From assembly GCA_950097015.1 (NCBI GenBank), contig CATNEN010000002.1, positions 2,356,001 through 2,420,000 of the forward strand: 64,000 bases of DNA. The letters are read 5' to 3'. The DNA comes from Macrostomum hystrix. Its lineage: Eukaryota > Platyhelminthes > Macrostomidae. The position numbers and the translations under genes were made by a program. A model generated the notes under the pieces. It was given only the letters and a program-made list of their open reading frames with translations, had not been told where the DNA came from and made no database searches. Positions 11,093 through 22,329 of this stretch are shown here, one piece after another (within the stretch, counting starts at the first letter, position 1; every line of letters starts with the position of its first letter).

Positions 11093-11838
11093 GGTCACTC
11101 TGTTCCTTGGTCACTCTGTTCCTTGGTCACTCTGTTCCTTGGTCACTCTGTTCCTTGGTCACTCTGTTCCTTGGTCACTCTGTTCCTTGGTCACTCTGTT
11201 CCTTGGTCACTCTGTTCCTTGGTCACTCTGTTCCTTGGTCACTCTGTTCCTTGGTCACTCTGTTCCTTGGTCACTCTGTTCCTTGGTCACTCTGTTCCTT
11301 GGTCACTCTGTTCCTTGGTCACTCTGTTCCTTGGTCACTCTGTTCCTTGGTCACTCTGTTCCTTGGTCACTCTGTTCCTTGGTCACTCTGTTCCTTGGTC
11401 ACTCTGTTCCTTGGTCACTCTGTTCCTTGGTCACTCTGTTCCTTGGTCACTCTGTTCCTTGGTCACTCTGTTCCTTGGTCACTCTGTTCCTTGGTCACTC
11501 TGTTCCTTGGTCACTCTGTTCCTTGGTCACTCTGTTCCTTGGTCACTCTGTTCCTTGGTCACTCTGTTCCTTGGTCACTCTGTTCCTTGGTCACTCTGTT
11601 CCTTGGTCACTCTGTTCCTTGGTCACTCTGTTCCTTGGTCACTCTGTTCCTTGGTCACTCTGTTCCTTGGTCACTCTGTTCCTTGGTCACTCTGTTCCTT
11701 GGTCACTCTGTTCCTTGGTCACTCTGTTCCTTGGTCACTCTGTTCCTTGGTCACTCTGTTCCTTGGTCACTCTGTTCCTTGGTCACTCTGTTCCTTGGTC
11801 ACTCTGTTCCTTGGTCACTCTGTTCCTTGGTCCCTCTA
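11093..11838 (+). repeat. 16-bp tandem array, ~46 near-perfect copies
   Basis: GGTCACTCTGTTCCTT is repeated with no visible change until the last unit. Because 16 is not a multiple of 3, all three + frames read the same 16-residue cycle, so three ORFs of about 270-310 residues arise here by chance. Confidence 0.98.
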
Positions 11839-11845
11839 TTCCTGT

Positions 11846-12519
11846 ACTTGGAATTATAACGATGAATGCGCAACACTTTTAAAATTGTCGATTTCCAAAT
11901 ATTTCCATCTAACAAAAACAATTGAAACATTAAAGCTACAAAGAAGTAAAAGCGGCGCGAAAAAGAATCACGAAATTAATGGTACAAAGCCGATGTAACA
12001 CACTAAAAAGGGAGAAGGAACCTCGCGCTGGCAGACCGAGGTCGGTTTCTGGCTTGTTTGCCCTCGTCAGTCAGCCATAGCCGCACGCAGTCCTCTCCCA
12101 GAAGAACACGCAGTGCACAGAAGTATCTTTCAACCTTGCCATTTTTATGGCGATACTTTTTTAGTGTTGTGTGAGAGTTTTGCAGCCAAGTCTTTGCTTT
12201 TCTACTGTTGTCAGTAGTCTGAATTGTGTCTCTCGCAGCCGAAACTAACAAAATTTGTATAATGTATAATAAAATTTGAATTTTAATGTTTGCCTTCTCA
12301 TCGTAAAAAAGCAAAATTTCAGTCTTTTTCAGCACATCTCGCATTTTTTAGGTCCTTAGCATAATCTTCCGAAAGTACACACTGTATACACATTCGACGC
12401 ATAAAATGAGATAAAAAAGAGATGAAAACTGACTTAGCTACTTTTAGTAGTTTACAGTCCTTTTATATCGTGTAGCTTAGCTTTACTCGGCTAACTTACC
12501 CCTTATTTATATGCTTCAT
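11846..12519 (+). other. Intergenic, no gene seen
   Basis: AT-rich sequence. A 113-residue minus-strand ORF (12003-12344) has no recognisable feature, and I do not call it a gene. Confidence 0.4.
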
Positions 12520-12835
12520 AGGGGTTTAAGTCGCATAGCGGTCTAACGCGTTTGCCTCTGGCACCAAGGTCCCTGAGCTCGATTTCGCGGCGAGGCCCCA
12601 TTAATTTGTGGTGCAGAAGGCTTGTCGCGCAATTCACGTCCTTTTGGGCCAACCTCCAAGGCACAGTACACTGCATCACGATGATAAAGTCAGGGCAGAT
12701 GTACACAACTGTGTGCTCAGGAGTCAGCGAAATGGGCAGAATTGCCTCCTCGCTGGCCGCAGGTCTAGTGTCACCAAATGATGTGCCACTGGCCGTAGCC
12801 GTCCTGCAAGTAATTGTCATTATTATTAAGTTAAC
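12520..12835 (+). mobile_element. SINE-A copy 1 (tRNA-derived)
   Basis: The tRNA-like head has A-box text (ATAGCGGTCTAACGCG) and B-box text (GCTCGATTTC). It is followed by the family body (GATGATAAAGTCAGGGCAG, TCAGGAGTCAGCGAAATGGG) and a tail ending in ATT repeats. Same order as the other copies. Confidence 0.85.
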
Positions 12836-13121
12836 TGGCTTTCCCCATCAGAATAGGCTGATTAACTTCCCTCAGATGAAGAAGATTAGCTTTCCTGTGG
12901 TTGAGTAGATTGCAGCGTTCTTTCCAAATCGATACTAAGTTTTGCAGAAGTTTTCTTTCAGTAGGTGGTTTTGGTCCCTGAATTTCCGTCAACAGTCTAT
13001 AACTATTGGCAACAAGCGACAAAAAAGTAAAATTTGGCTTTATTTGACAAAATTTCTTTAAAACACGATGCTTTAGCCGCTGAACAGTAGGTTAAAACAG
13101 ACATCAGACTAATATTACACA

Positions 13122-16100
13122 ATGCAGCTCATGTTACTGAGCCATCTAGTTCTCATTCATGAGCTGGTTCTGACTGCCGCAGTCTACCATGAGCTCGATG
13201 GTCAGCTGGAGTCGGTGATCCAGTCCAACAGCAGCGGACTGCTCTTTGCCTACCTACGCCGATCGGCTAACACAGAGGCCGATGTGTTTCAGGGCTGCGC
13301 GACCGTGAACGCCACCCCCTCCTCCGCTGTCACTGACGATGGTCTGCAGGTGTTTCTAGACTACTTTGCTGGCAATGCGAGGTGAAAGTGAAACTGCTTG
13401 CAACTCATTAGCCCCCTCACCTGTCCTAAATCAGCCTGTCCTTATTTAACCTTCTTACCTGTCCCTAATTAACCTCCTCACCTGTCCTTAGCAAGCCTTC
13501 TAACCTATCCTTATTTAGCCTTCTCACCTGACCTTTATTTAGCATCTGCACTGGTCCTTATTAGCCTTCTTATTTGCCTTTGATTAGCCGCTGATATGTC
13601 CTTAATTGATATCAGCCTGTACTTAATTAACCTTCTCACCTGACCTTAATTAGCCTTCTTACCTATTCTTAACTAGCCTCCTCACCTATACTAAATTAGC
13701 CTCTTCACCTCTCCTTAAGTAAGCCTTCTAACCTGTCCTTAATTAACCTTCTCACCTGTCCTGAGTTAGTTTCCGCACCGGTCCTTATTTAGCCTCCAAA
13801 ACCTCTCTTTATTAGCCTTCTTACCTGTCCTAAATAAACCTCACATGTCCTTAATTCACCTCCTCACCTGTCCTTGGGGTCTTGGACTCCTCCAATCCCA
13901 ATGTCCTTAGTTGATATTTTGCGAAATCTTTAAAGATCTGCCAAAGCAAGCAGTTGCGCAGATCCTCAAAGTTAAAATTAAATCGCCCGTGTCACCGTCA
14001 GCTCTGTCGAAGAATTCAGCCTAGCCGGATGGCCTCGGCAGCTGCTGTTTCGCTTCAACTTGTCCTCGAATGCCAATGACACCAAAGTCTGGGAGAACGG
14101 CGACACCGTGATGTTCTCTAATTCTTCTTTTAGTAGCGGCTGCGGAGGTGGCAATAATTCCAAAATGGTGTTTCTACTGTCGCTGTTCCCCAACCAGGAG
14201 ACAGACTCCAAGGTCAATGCCACTGCCTGCATGGCTTCAACCCTCGCCGACTCGCTGAAGATCCTCTGTTCAACCGTCGACAACAATTCGACGATTTCTT
14301 CTTCGATCAGTTGGCGAGCATTGTGCTCAACGCCTTCAGTAGCAACTGGACTGTCCGGCTGTCCCGCCGGTGCGAACTGGCGCAGAGCAACCGGCCTTCG
14401 CCAGTGCCTCCATCTGGGACGCCCGGGCAGCGGCGCTGGTGACGATGTCGACGACTATTGCAGAATCATCGGTGGTTCCACGGCGCGGTTCCAGTCGCTG
14501 GCCGAGGCCACTGAGGCGGCGTGCGACATGGCTGACTGGCTGCTGCGAAGGAGAAACTTGTGAGTGACACACCGGCTCACTCACTGCACACCTGGGTGGA
14601 CCACGGGATGACCAAAGACTGTCTGTGCGAAGGAGAAACTTGTGAGTGACACACCAGCTCACTCACTGCACACCTGGGTGGACCACGGGATGACCAAAGA
14701 CTGTCTGTCTGTCTTCTCCCCAAAATTGAGAGTCAGTGGGAGTTTCTCCCCCCCCCCAAGGGGCAGTTTGAGCATTCTCTCAAACAATGTAAGCTGGTGT
14801 AAAGCTTCAGTGTCGTGTCACCGAACACAGTCCGATTCTGGCGCGGAGTCTGCTACGAAACATCAGCTGGTCCTTGGAGTGGCTGAATGTCACCACCATG
14901 CAACCTGGTAGCGACTCACGGATAAACCCGGACCTTAAACCCCATGTCCGTCCGTCCAGCATGGACAACTGCCTGGCAGTTCGCTGCGCTAAGAGGGACA
15001 AACAATGCGCAGGAATTTTCACAGCCTGCTCCATCGATACAGTCGCGAGTTCGAGCACTGACTATGAAAAGCCGCATCTCATTACCGTCTGCGAGACCAG
15101 CATTTCGATCACTGCAATGAGTGAGAACCACTGCTTATGTTAATCCAAATTTTCATTTTGCAGCATCCTTCTCCACCCTCTGACATCCTTCGCCACCCTC
15201 TGACATCCTTCTCCACCCTCTGACATCCTTCTCCACCCTCTGACATCCTTCGCCACCCTCTGACATCCTTCTCCACCCTCTGACATCCTTCGCCACCCTC
15301 TGACATCCTTCGCCACCCTCTGACATCCTTCTCCACCCTCTGACATCCTTCGCCACCCTCTGACATCCTTCTCCACCCTCTGACATCCTTCGCCACCCTC
15401 TGACATCCTTCTCCACCCTCTGACATCCTTCGCCACCCTCTGACATCCTTCGCCACCCTCTGACATCCTTCGCCACCCTCTGACATCCTTCGCCACCCTC
15501 TGACATCCTTCGCCACCCTCTGACATCCTTCGCCACCCTCTGACATCCTTCTCCACCCTCTGACATCCTTCTCCACCCTCTGACATCCTTCTCCACCCTC
15601 TGACAGCCTTCTAAATCCTCTGACAGCCTTCTCAATCCTCTGACAGCCTTCTAAATCCTCTGACAGCCTTCTCAATCCTCTGACAGCCTTCTCCATCCTC
15701 TGACAGCCTTCTCCATCCTCTGACAGCCTTCTCCACCCTCTGACATCCTTCGCCACCCTCTGACATCCTTCTCCACCCTCTGACATCCTTCGCCACCCTC
15801 TGACATCCTTCTCCACCCTCTGACATCCTTCTCCACCCTCTGACATCCTTCGCCACCCTCTGACAGCCTTCTCCACCCTCTGACAGCCTTCTCCACCCTC
15901 TGACAGCCTTCTCATCCCTCTGACATCCTTCTCCACCCTCTGACAGCCTTCTCCACCCTCTGACAGCCTTCTCATCCCTCTGACATCCTTCTCCACCCTC
16001 TGACAGCCTTCTCCACCCTCTGACAGCCTTCTCATCCCTCTGACATCCTTCTCCACCCTCTGAATCCTTCTCTATCCTCTAAGAGCCTTATCCATTCTCT

Positions 16101-19100
16101 AGGAGCCTTCTCCATTCTCTAGGAGCCTTCTCCATTCTCTAGGAGCCTTCTCCATTCTCTAGGAGCCTTCTCCATTCTCTAGGAGCCTTCTCCATTCTCT
16201 AGGAGCCTTCTCCATTCTCTAGGAGCCTTCTCCATTCTCTAGGAGCCTTCTCCATTCTCTTAGAGCCTTCTCCATTCTCTAGGAGCCTTCTCCTCGCCAG
16301 TCTGTAGGAACAGTCATTCCCATCCGATGCGTTGCACACAATAAGCAATCCATTCCTGAGCTACCTGCAGCCAACTGGGAGACAGCTTCCGAGACAATGG
16401 GCGTGAATCATTCTTGGGCTTCGATTTCCGCATTAGAGCATGGAACAAAAAGAATATTTACAAGAAAGGAAACCTCAATGAAGGAAGGTTATACAGTTGC
16501 TATCCGAATAGAATTGAATGTGTCCATCAATCTTCATTGTTCTGTTTAGCTTTTCCTCACCTTTTCTTCGCACTTATTTTGTAGAATAATTAGTAAAAAA
16601 GTTTTCTAGAAGCTTGCAGAAGAAAAGAGCATTGTGTCGATCCTTATCCGTCTAACAGGGTTCTCGTCTGTTAAACAGTCGAACAGTCTTCCAGTTTATC
16701 TAACAGGTTCCTACGTATCTAACAGGTTCCTGTGTATCTAACAGGTTCCTACGAATCTAACAGGTTCCTGTGTATCTAAAAGGTTCCTACGTATCTAACA
16801 GGTTCCTACGTATCTAACAGGTTCCTGTGTATCTAATAGGTTCCTACGAATCTAACAGGTTCCTACGAATCTAACAGGTTCCTGCGAATCTAACAGGTTC
16901 CTGTGTATCTAATAGGCTCCTGTGTATCTAACAGGTTCCTGTGTATCTAACAGGTTCCTGTGTATCTAACAGGTTCCTGTGTATCTAAAAGGTTCCTACG
17001 TATCTAACAGGTTCCTGTGTATCTAATAGGTTCCTACGAATCTAACAGGTTCCTACGAATCTAATAGGCTCCTGTGTATCTAACAGGTTCCTGTGTATCT
17101 AACAGGTTCCTGTGTATCTAACAGGTTCCTGTGTATCTAACAGGTTCCTGTGTATCTAACAGGTTCCTGTGTATCTAACAGGTTCCTGTGTATCTAACAG
17201 GTTCCTGTGTATCTAACAGGTTCCTGTGTATCTAACAGGTTCCTGTGTATCTAACAGGTTCCTGTGTATCTAACAGGTTCCTGTGTATCTAACAGGTTCG
17301 GACTGTGTATCTAAAAGGTTCCTGTGTATCTAACAGGTTCCTGTGTATCTAACAGGTTCCTGTGTATCTAATAGGCTCCTGTGTATCTAACAGGTTCCTG
17401 TGTATCTAACAGTAAAAAACGCAGCCAAAATCCACTGGAAGGTTGCGGCAACGAATCGCAGGCCTTCCACCGCCTTGGCAACAGCAGCAAGTGCATCGCT
17501 GGGCAGCTTACCTTGAATTCTAGTCTGCCCTATCGAACAGCCACCTGCCTGTCGATGAGAGGCGAGCTTTGGCGACCGGAAAACCTCAGCGAATGCGTCG
17601 ACCTGACCAACCTGCTGATTTCGGAGCTCAACCTGTGAGCACCTTCGAGCTCAAATCCTGTCGAGTCGATCTAATTAGCTCATTCACATTCAGCTGGCTT
17701 GTCTTCCATCTCACCCTCCTCTCACCCTCTTCTCACCTTCCTATCACCCTCCTCTCACCCTCCTCTCACCCTCCTCTCACCCTCCTCTCACCCTCCTCTC
17801 ACCCTCCTCTCACCCTCCTCTCACCCACCGTCATCTCCAGCAGCAGCACGGACTCCCTACTCCTCTTCACTGGCGCGCTGGTCTCCGTGACAACCAGCTG
17901 GCCTGAATTCCAACAGCCCACCGGCATGGCGTCCTCCTTGACCATCATTGGACTGGCCGATCCGTTGAATCCGTATTATCCGGCACTGGGCGACTCTCTG
18001 ACCTCCGGGCAGCTCTGCATGTCGCTGAGCACCGGCTTCGGGCACATCGCGAGCCGCCTCCTCATTGAGCACCCGTGCAGCAATTTCTTCGCTCACTATC
18101 TCTGTCTTATAGTGAGTCGATTCAATAATTCTTCTGCGCCGTTTATTTGACGAGTTACTTTCTACTTTTTCTACTTCCAGTAGTGTAGTTCAGTATTTTT
18201 ATGTAATACGAGTATTTACGTCCTTTTCTGGCCATCATGCTAGCCTGGCATACAAATAGACAATTTTTTCGTCATTTCTAATTTTAGAACGGTGAGCAAC
18301 TCGAGGCGGCAACAACAGCCCACAATGTCAGAGTTTCACAATCCGTTTCAACTTCGCACCCTGCATTCGCAAAAATTGATGCCGATCTTTAAGTAAAACG
18401 ATTGCCATTTGCCTATACATATCGTGTCATCCACAGATGGACCTCAGATGGTACCTCAGCCATCCTCATCTCACAGATTCAGCCTGAGTCAGATCGGATC
18501 TCAGTAATTCTAACTCACAGATTCACAGATCTCACGAGGCTAATAATTTCCCCTATCGGCAGAGTCCGGAGTGTGCAAAGGCGCTCAGGCAAATTGGCTT
18601 CTGCCATCGCAGCTAGCAGATGACTACCCGACGGATTCTGGAAAGTCATTGGCCTCACCAAATGCGGGCCTCAACTTGTCCGGCAATCCCCTTTTGTTGG
18701 CATTTCCTTCCTACTCGCTGCCGGGCCGGTTCTATCACCTGGGCTGCCTGCGGGGCTACGAGCCGGCCGCTCACAATGGCACTGACAGGCTGACACTCAA
18801 CTGTAGCCGGAGCACCGCCAATGCGTCCGTCTGGTGGCTGGACAGTCTCGGGACAGCGAGGCCGCTAACATTTGGCGACTCACCCTGTGTTAGGCATAAG
18901 GGTGAGATTGGACTGACTGACTGACCAAACCATTCAGGACGTTAATAGATTTATAACGTTAGAGAAATGCAAGGTAAAGTTTGTTTGGTAAGTGAAGGTT
19001 AACTTAGATGCTCACTTAACTGCTTCTCGGAGGCATACTTTTGCGAAAAAATCTATTTAACTTAACTCTTCGCGTTCCATGTAATTCAGGTGTAATAATT

Positions 19101-19397
19101 TCAATTTCGTGTTTACGGAATTTTACCGCAACGGTATTTCCATGGATTTTCCCTATTAGACATGAAATTCCAAAGAGGCGTCAGTGAGGAGAACCCGCGG
19201 AATTGCCGCGGATTATTTTATAACATATTCCTTTTACTAGCAATGGGGAGACGACGGCAATTCCACGGTTGGTCCACGAAATGATACCGGCAGCATATAA
19301 CAGGGAGAGACTGACGCCATGCTGATCAATGCTGTGAAATGGTGCATTTTCAGGCATCAATATAAATCAATGTGCAGACCTTCAGGTCCCATAAGGT
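13122..19397 (+). CDS. Multi-exon extracellular glycoprotein / receptor-like gene (partial model)
   Basis: Exon 1 (13122-13381) begins with a signal peptide (MQLMLLSHLVLIHELVLTAA). Its phase-2 donor fits an acceptor at 14001, giving exon 2 at 14002-14559, which is rich in N-x-S/T sites. Further coding blocks are about 14798-15117, 17413-17635 (Cys-rich, ending ELWRPENLSECV, like a hormone-receptor HormR domain), 17837-18111 (phase-compatible with the previous exon) and about 18568-18902 (sushi/CCP-like: YHLGCLRGYE, LTLNC, VWWLD, SPC). A short phase-compatible end exon (19365-19397) and AATAAA at 19591 may close it. HormR plus glycosylated ectodomain suggests an adhesion-GPCR relative, but no seven-helix region is seen. 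Exons between 14560 and 17413 are unresolved, and two genes cannot be excluded. Confidence 0.5.
13390..13885 (+). repeat. Degenerate ~27-bp repeat in intron 1 of the receptor-like gene
   Basis: Loose units of the form CCTCACCTGTCCTTAATTAG fill the intron between 13382 and about 13885. Confidence 0.8.
14544..14707 (+). repeat. 82-bp tandem duplication containing a splice donor
   Basis: Bases 14544-14625 and 14626-14707 are almost identical (one visible change, CGGCTC to CAGCTC). Each copy holds the exon end GAGAAACTT followed by GTGAGT, so the donor is duplicated. Only the first donor keeps the reading frame, because TGA follows directly. Confidence 0.95.
15162..16065 (+). repeat. 20-bp tandem array (CCACCCTCTGACATCCTTCT)
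   Basis: There are about 45 copies with a few alternating variants (CTCC/CGCC, ACATCC/ACAGCC). It lies in an intron of the receptor-like gene. Minus-strand ORFs of up to 315 residues come from it. Confidence 0.97.
16066..16290 (+). repeat. Related 20-bp array (AGGAGCCTTCTCCATTCTCT)
   Basis: There are about 11 copies directly following the previous array and clearly derived from the same GCCTTCTCCA core. Confidence 0.95.
16690..17412 (+). repeat. 19-bp tandem array (GTATCTAACAGGTTCCTGT)
   Basis: There are about 38 copies with ACG/TGT alternation. Each unit contains AACAG|GT, so both AG and GT splice dinucleotides recur. The array runs straight into the acceptor of the HormR-like exon at 17412. 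Confidence 0.97.
17707..17825 (+). repeat. 11-bp C/T array (CACCCTCCTCT)
   Basis: There are about 11 copies immediately upstream of the acceptor at 17836, where they may serve as its pyrimidine tract. Confidence 0.95.
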
Positions 19398-19864
19398 ACT
19401 ACTGCCATCGCCATTGCCAGAGCAACTACCGGACTCGGCAGTACCTTGTAGCAGCATGAAACCGGCCTAACTTCGAGTTTGATTGTAAGCTTCTGTTCAG
19501 CAGTTTCATTTTCATTTTATTTTAGCTTAGATGTATTCTAATCATCCAAGACTAGATTGCAGTATGTTTGTATGGCCACTCTTTTGTATTAATAAATTGT
19601 TGCTTGCATCATTTTACTTTCAGTCATATGAAGACGATCTACTTCCGAGAGCAGATGGCTTAGAAGAGCATTGATGGCTTGACATTGTCTCACATGACAT
19701 TTCGTATTTTACTCTCAGAGTAAAGATTATAGCATTTTTTGTTTCTAGATTTTTTATAAATCAAGTCATATGTCTTTTGCATCTCTGTCAGTTTGATTCT
19801 AACTTTACACGTTGTAACAAGTTTTTAAATTAACCAATTACCAAGCCAAAGCGTTTTTTGTGAG
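19398..19864 (+). other. 3' flank of receptor-like gene and of IAP
   Basis: AATAAA at 19591-19596 could end the receptor-like transcript. A possible extra terminal exon (acceptor at 19621, then SYEDDLLPRADG and a stop) is too short to confirm. Confidence 0.35.
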
Positions 19865-20566
19865 TTAGCTATGTTTTATTTTGATATGAGCCTCTATAAC
19901 AGTTCGGCAAATGGGACAGCTTTCTGACTGAAGTGCGCGGAAGCATATTTTACAGCAGCACAGATGTCTGCATGGCAGTAGCAGGATCTGCAGTGGCTGC
20001 TCCAGACAGATGCTACAGGTGAGCGGCCTGCCCGAAGGCTCCGAACTCCACTTCTCGAAGCTCGGCAACTTCTGTGGACGGTTGATCGGTTTGCAGTTCA
20101 TGTCTCGATCCTGGACTGGTGAGGCCTCGTCTCCCAGACTGCGCAGAAGCTGCGCCGCAGTCGCTGGTCGATGCGGCTGGATGACGTCGCTGGGAAGCTC
20201 GGTGGAGGCGTCGGTCTCGAGACCGAAGTATCGCCAGATCTGGCGCCGCAGCTCCTGGCTGAGTGCAGGGTTCTGCAGCATCCGGATCATCGGTACGATG
20301 ACCAACTCTTGTTGGATGTCCCTTAGCTCCAATAGCTTCTCCAGCAGATGGGGGCAGTGTGGTGATCGCAGGGCGTGAACCAGCCAGGCATTGTCGTGCT
20401 GAGACCAGTCAGACACTTGGAGGCCGCAGCGGAAGCAGATGGTCTCGCCGTGGCTTCCAATGCGAGCGTAGAATCCGCTCTCTGCCACCTCCATTGGTGG
20501 AATGTAGTGCGGGTACCAGTAGGCTTCGATAGACTGCCATCTGTTGTTGAAATCCGAGAAGTTCAT
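19865..20566 (-). CDS. Inhibitor of apoptosis protein, one BIR and one RING
   Basis: IAPs bind caspases or their activators through the BIR and ubiquitinate partners through the RING. The single uninterrupted frame encodes 233 residues. The BIR (about 5-75) has the zinc ligands C44-x2-C47-x16-H64-x6-C71 and the ESGFYARIG and CFRCGL motifs. The C-terminal RING has C184-x2-C187, C199-x-H201, C205-x2-C208 and C217-P-x-C220. The region between is Leu-rich and helical. The stop overlaps a GTTTTATTTT stretch. The ATG at 20566 opens close to the BIR with no obvious upstream exon. The lack of introns could mean a retrocopy, but every zinc ligand is intact. Confidence 0.88.
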   Translation of the reverse strand: MNFSDFNNRWQSIEAYWYPHYIPPMEVAESGFYARIGSHGETICFRCGLQVSDWSQHDNAWLVHALRSPHCPHLLEKLLELRDIQQELVIVPMIRMLQNPALSQELRRQIWRYFGLETDASTELPSDVIQPHRPATAAQLLRSLGDEASPVQDRDMNCKPINRPQKLPSFEKWSSEPSGRPLTCSICLEQPLQILLLPCRHLCCCKICFRALQSESCPICRTVIEAHIKIKHS

Positions 20567-20877
20567 GTGGCTTTGATTAGTTTGTCCTTTGCTAAGCTAA
20601 GAGTAAACCTCACGAAATTCCATGGCAAAGCCGCGGAATGGCCGCGGCGCTACATATACCTAATACACCACGTGTACATTCACCACCCTTGTACAGTACG
20701 CTTGTATGTACAAATGTGTGCGTGAGTTATGTTAAAAAATCGTATAATCAGAGCGAGAGGCACAGATAGGGAGAGAGTGAGCAAGGCAGGTGGGTACTAT
20801 GTAAGTACTTGGTGGGCAGAAAATAAAACGGAATGCTGTTCATTTGAAAAGCGAAGTTCCCTTTCGGTCTTGAAGTA
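20567..20877 (-). other. Upstream region of the IAP gene
   Basis: It contains a GC-rich palindromic patch (GCCGCGGAATGGCCGCGGC, about 20631-20649). A similar CCGCGGAATTGCCGCGG lies at 19196-19212, on the other side of the IAP gene. No gene seen. Confidence 0.4.
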
Positions 20878-22327
20878 CACTCAGCCACATTGAAAAGTTT
20901 CCACCCTAGCGCGCGAAGGGGCAACGTTTTGGTCTGTGGAGATATTCGTGGTTTGAGCCATAGACAAATATATAATCCGGAATCGACCGAAGCAAAGGAA
21001 CAGCAAAGAAACAAAGTACGCGAGCATGGGTGACAACTCGCCCAGAACAGGGTCAGTCAGTAACGCGAAAGCAGCCACGTGAGTGCAGCAGAGCGCTCAC
21101 TCTCCGGGGCATCCCCAGAACCAGGCGTCGCAGAAAATCTTGCGGTAGTTGTTGCCATGCAGTAGACAGTGATTCGCGCAGTTGGGCAACATTTTGCGGC
21201 GGATTGTCGCGCCGAATCGAGCGCTTCAGGTAATCCCAAACGTGCTCTATGGGATTCATGTCCGGTGATCGGGACGGCCAGCGCAAGGTTCGCAGGTGCA
21301 GCAGCTCCTTCAGATGCGCCACAGCGGCTGCGCGATGCGGTGGGGCGTTGTCGTCTTGGAGGACGCAGTTCCCCACGCCACCACATGAAGCATCAATGAA
21401 GGGCAGCAGGCGCGTCTGTAGAAGGTTGGCGTACGACTCGGCAGTCACAGTCGCATCCAGGAACACGAGCTCCGTCTTCGCGTGCATTTTGATGCCTGCC
21501 CACACGTGAATAGAAGCTGACTGGCTCTCAGAGTTTTGCACGTGCTGCGGCAGCATCTCCTGGCGCGGCTGGCGCCACACGCGAATGCGGCCGTCGGCAC
21601 GGAACAATCGAAAGCGGCTCTCATCTGTGAAAATCACTCGCCGCCACTGCTGCTGCCTCCAGTGGACCCTTTGCATTGCCCATTGTTCCCGGCTGGCCAC
21701 ATGGGTTGGGGTCAGGCGTGACCGTTTGCGCATCTTACGGGATCGCAGCCCCGACTCCCGCAATCGTCGTCGGATGGTTTGGGCGCTCAGGACATTCCCT
21801 CGCCTGCTTCTTTCAGCCCACATCAGCCGTAGCAGGGTGGCTGGCAATGTGGGGCTTCCCTTTACCATTCGCAGCAATCGCCGGTCCGCCCTCCTAGTTG
21901 TACTGCGCATATTGAGCCGCAGGCCGCGCGTGGCGTGCGCCACGCTGCCCGTTTCTCTGCACTTGATCTGCAGTTTGCGGATTGCTGTGTGTGACCGCCC
22001 AATTTGGCGAGCAACAGCTCGGATGGACATCCCAGCGTCCAGCATGCCAATGGCGCGCGCTCGTTCCAGGTCGGTCATTTGTCGAACCATTGCGTTCGGT
22101 TGCGAACGTGGATTTTAGACTCCTGTAAGATGCTGCTGTCTGCTCCATGTGACTGTTTCCTTCGACTTGTCTGGCGTCTATGACCCAAGTTTTTGAATTC
22201 TATGGCCCAAGTGCGTGTTGACGAAATCATCAATCGTCTATGGCACAAGTCTGGCGACAAAAACCAGTTTTGAAACTCTAAATATACAACTTGCGCGAGG
22301 GTGGAAACTTTTCAATGTTGCTGAGTG
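20878..22327 (-). mobile_element. Complete Tc1/mariner-type transposon
   Basis: The 1450-bp element is flanked by TA on both sides (20876-20877 and 22328-22329). The inverted repeats begin CACTCAGC, run into ACATTGAAAAGTTTCCACCCT, and match over about 30 bases with one difference (C/A at base 9). They frame one intact transposase gene. Confidence 0.95.
21053..22090 (-). CDS. Tc1-like transposase, DD34E, intact
   Basis: It cuts and pastes the surrounding element at TA sites. The 345 residues include an N-terminal paired-type helix-turn-helix region (MTDLERARAIGMLDAG, then RAVARQIGRSHTAIRKL), a second basic DNA-binding region, and the catalytic core. The acidic residues lie in FTDESRF, QDDNAPPH and NPIEHVWD, with 34 residues between the second Asp and the Glu. 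The length is typical of the family. No stop or frameshift is seen, so the element could be active. Confidence 0.93.
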   Translation of the reverse strand: MVRQMTDLERARAIGMLDAGMSIRAVARQIGRSHTAIRKLQIKCRETGSVAHATRGLRLNMRSTTRRADRRLLRMVKGSPTLPATLLRLMWAERSRRGNVLSAQTIRRRLRESGLRSRKMRKRSRLTPTHVASREQWAMQRVHWRQQQWRRVIFTDESRFRLFRADGRIRVWRQPRQEMLPQHVQNSESQSASIHVWAGIKMHAKTELVFLDATVTAESYANLLQTRLLPFIDASCGGVGNCVLQDDNAPPHRAAAVAHLKELLHLRTLRWPSRSPDMNPIEHVWDYLKRSIRRDNPPQNVAQLRESLSTAWQQLPQDFLRRLVLGMPRRVSALLHSRGCFRVTD

Positions 22328-22329
22328 TA

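Noticed and set aside
11050-11998. Three overlapping ORFs of 266-313 residues
   Set aside because: They are the same 16-bp repeat read in three frames; the protein is a repeat artefact.
12003-12344. 113-residue minus-strand ORF
   Set aside because: No motif, signal or splice context; composition like surrounding intergenic DNA.
15109-16056. 315-residue minus-strand ORF
   Set aside because: Translation of the 20-bp intronic array.
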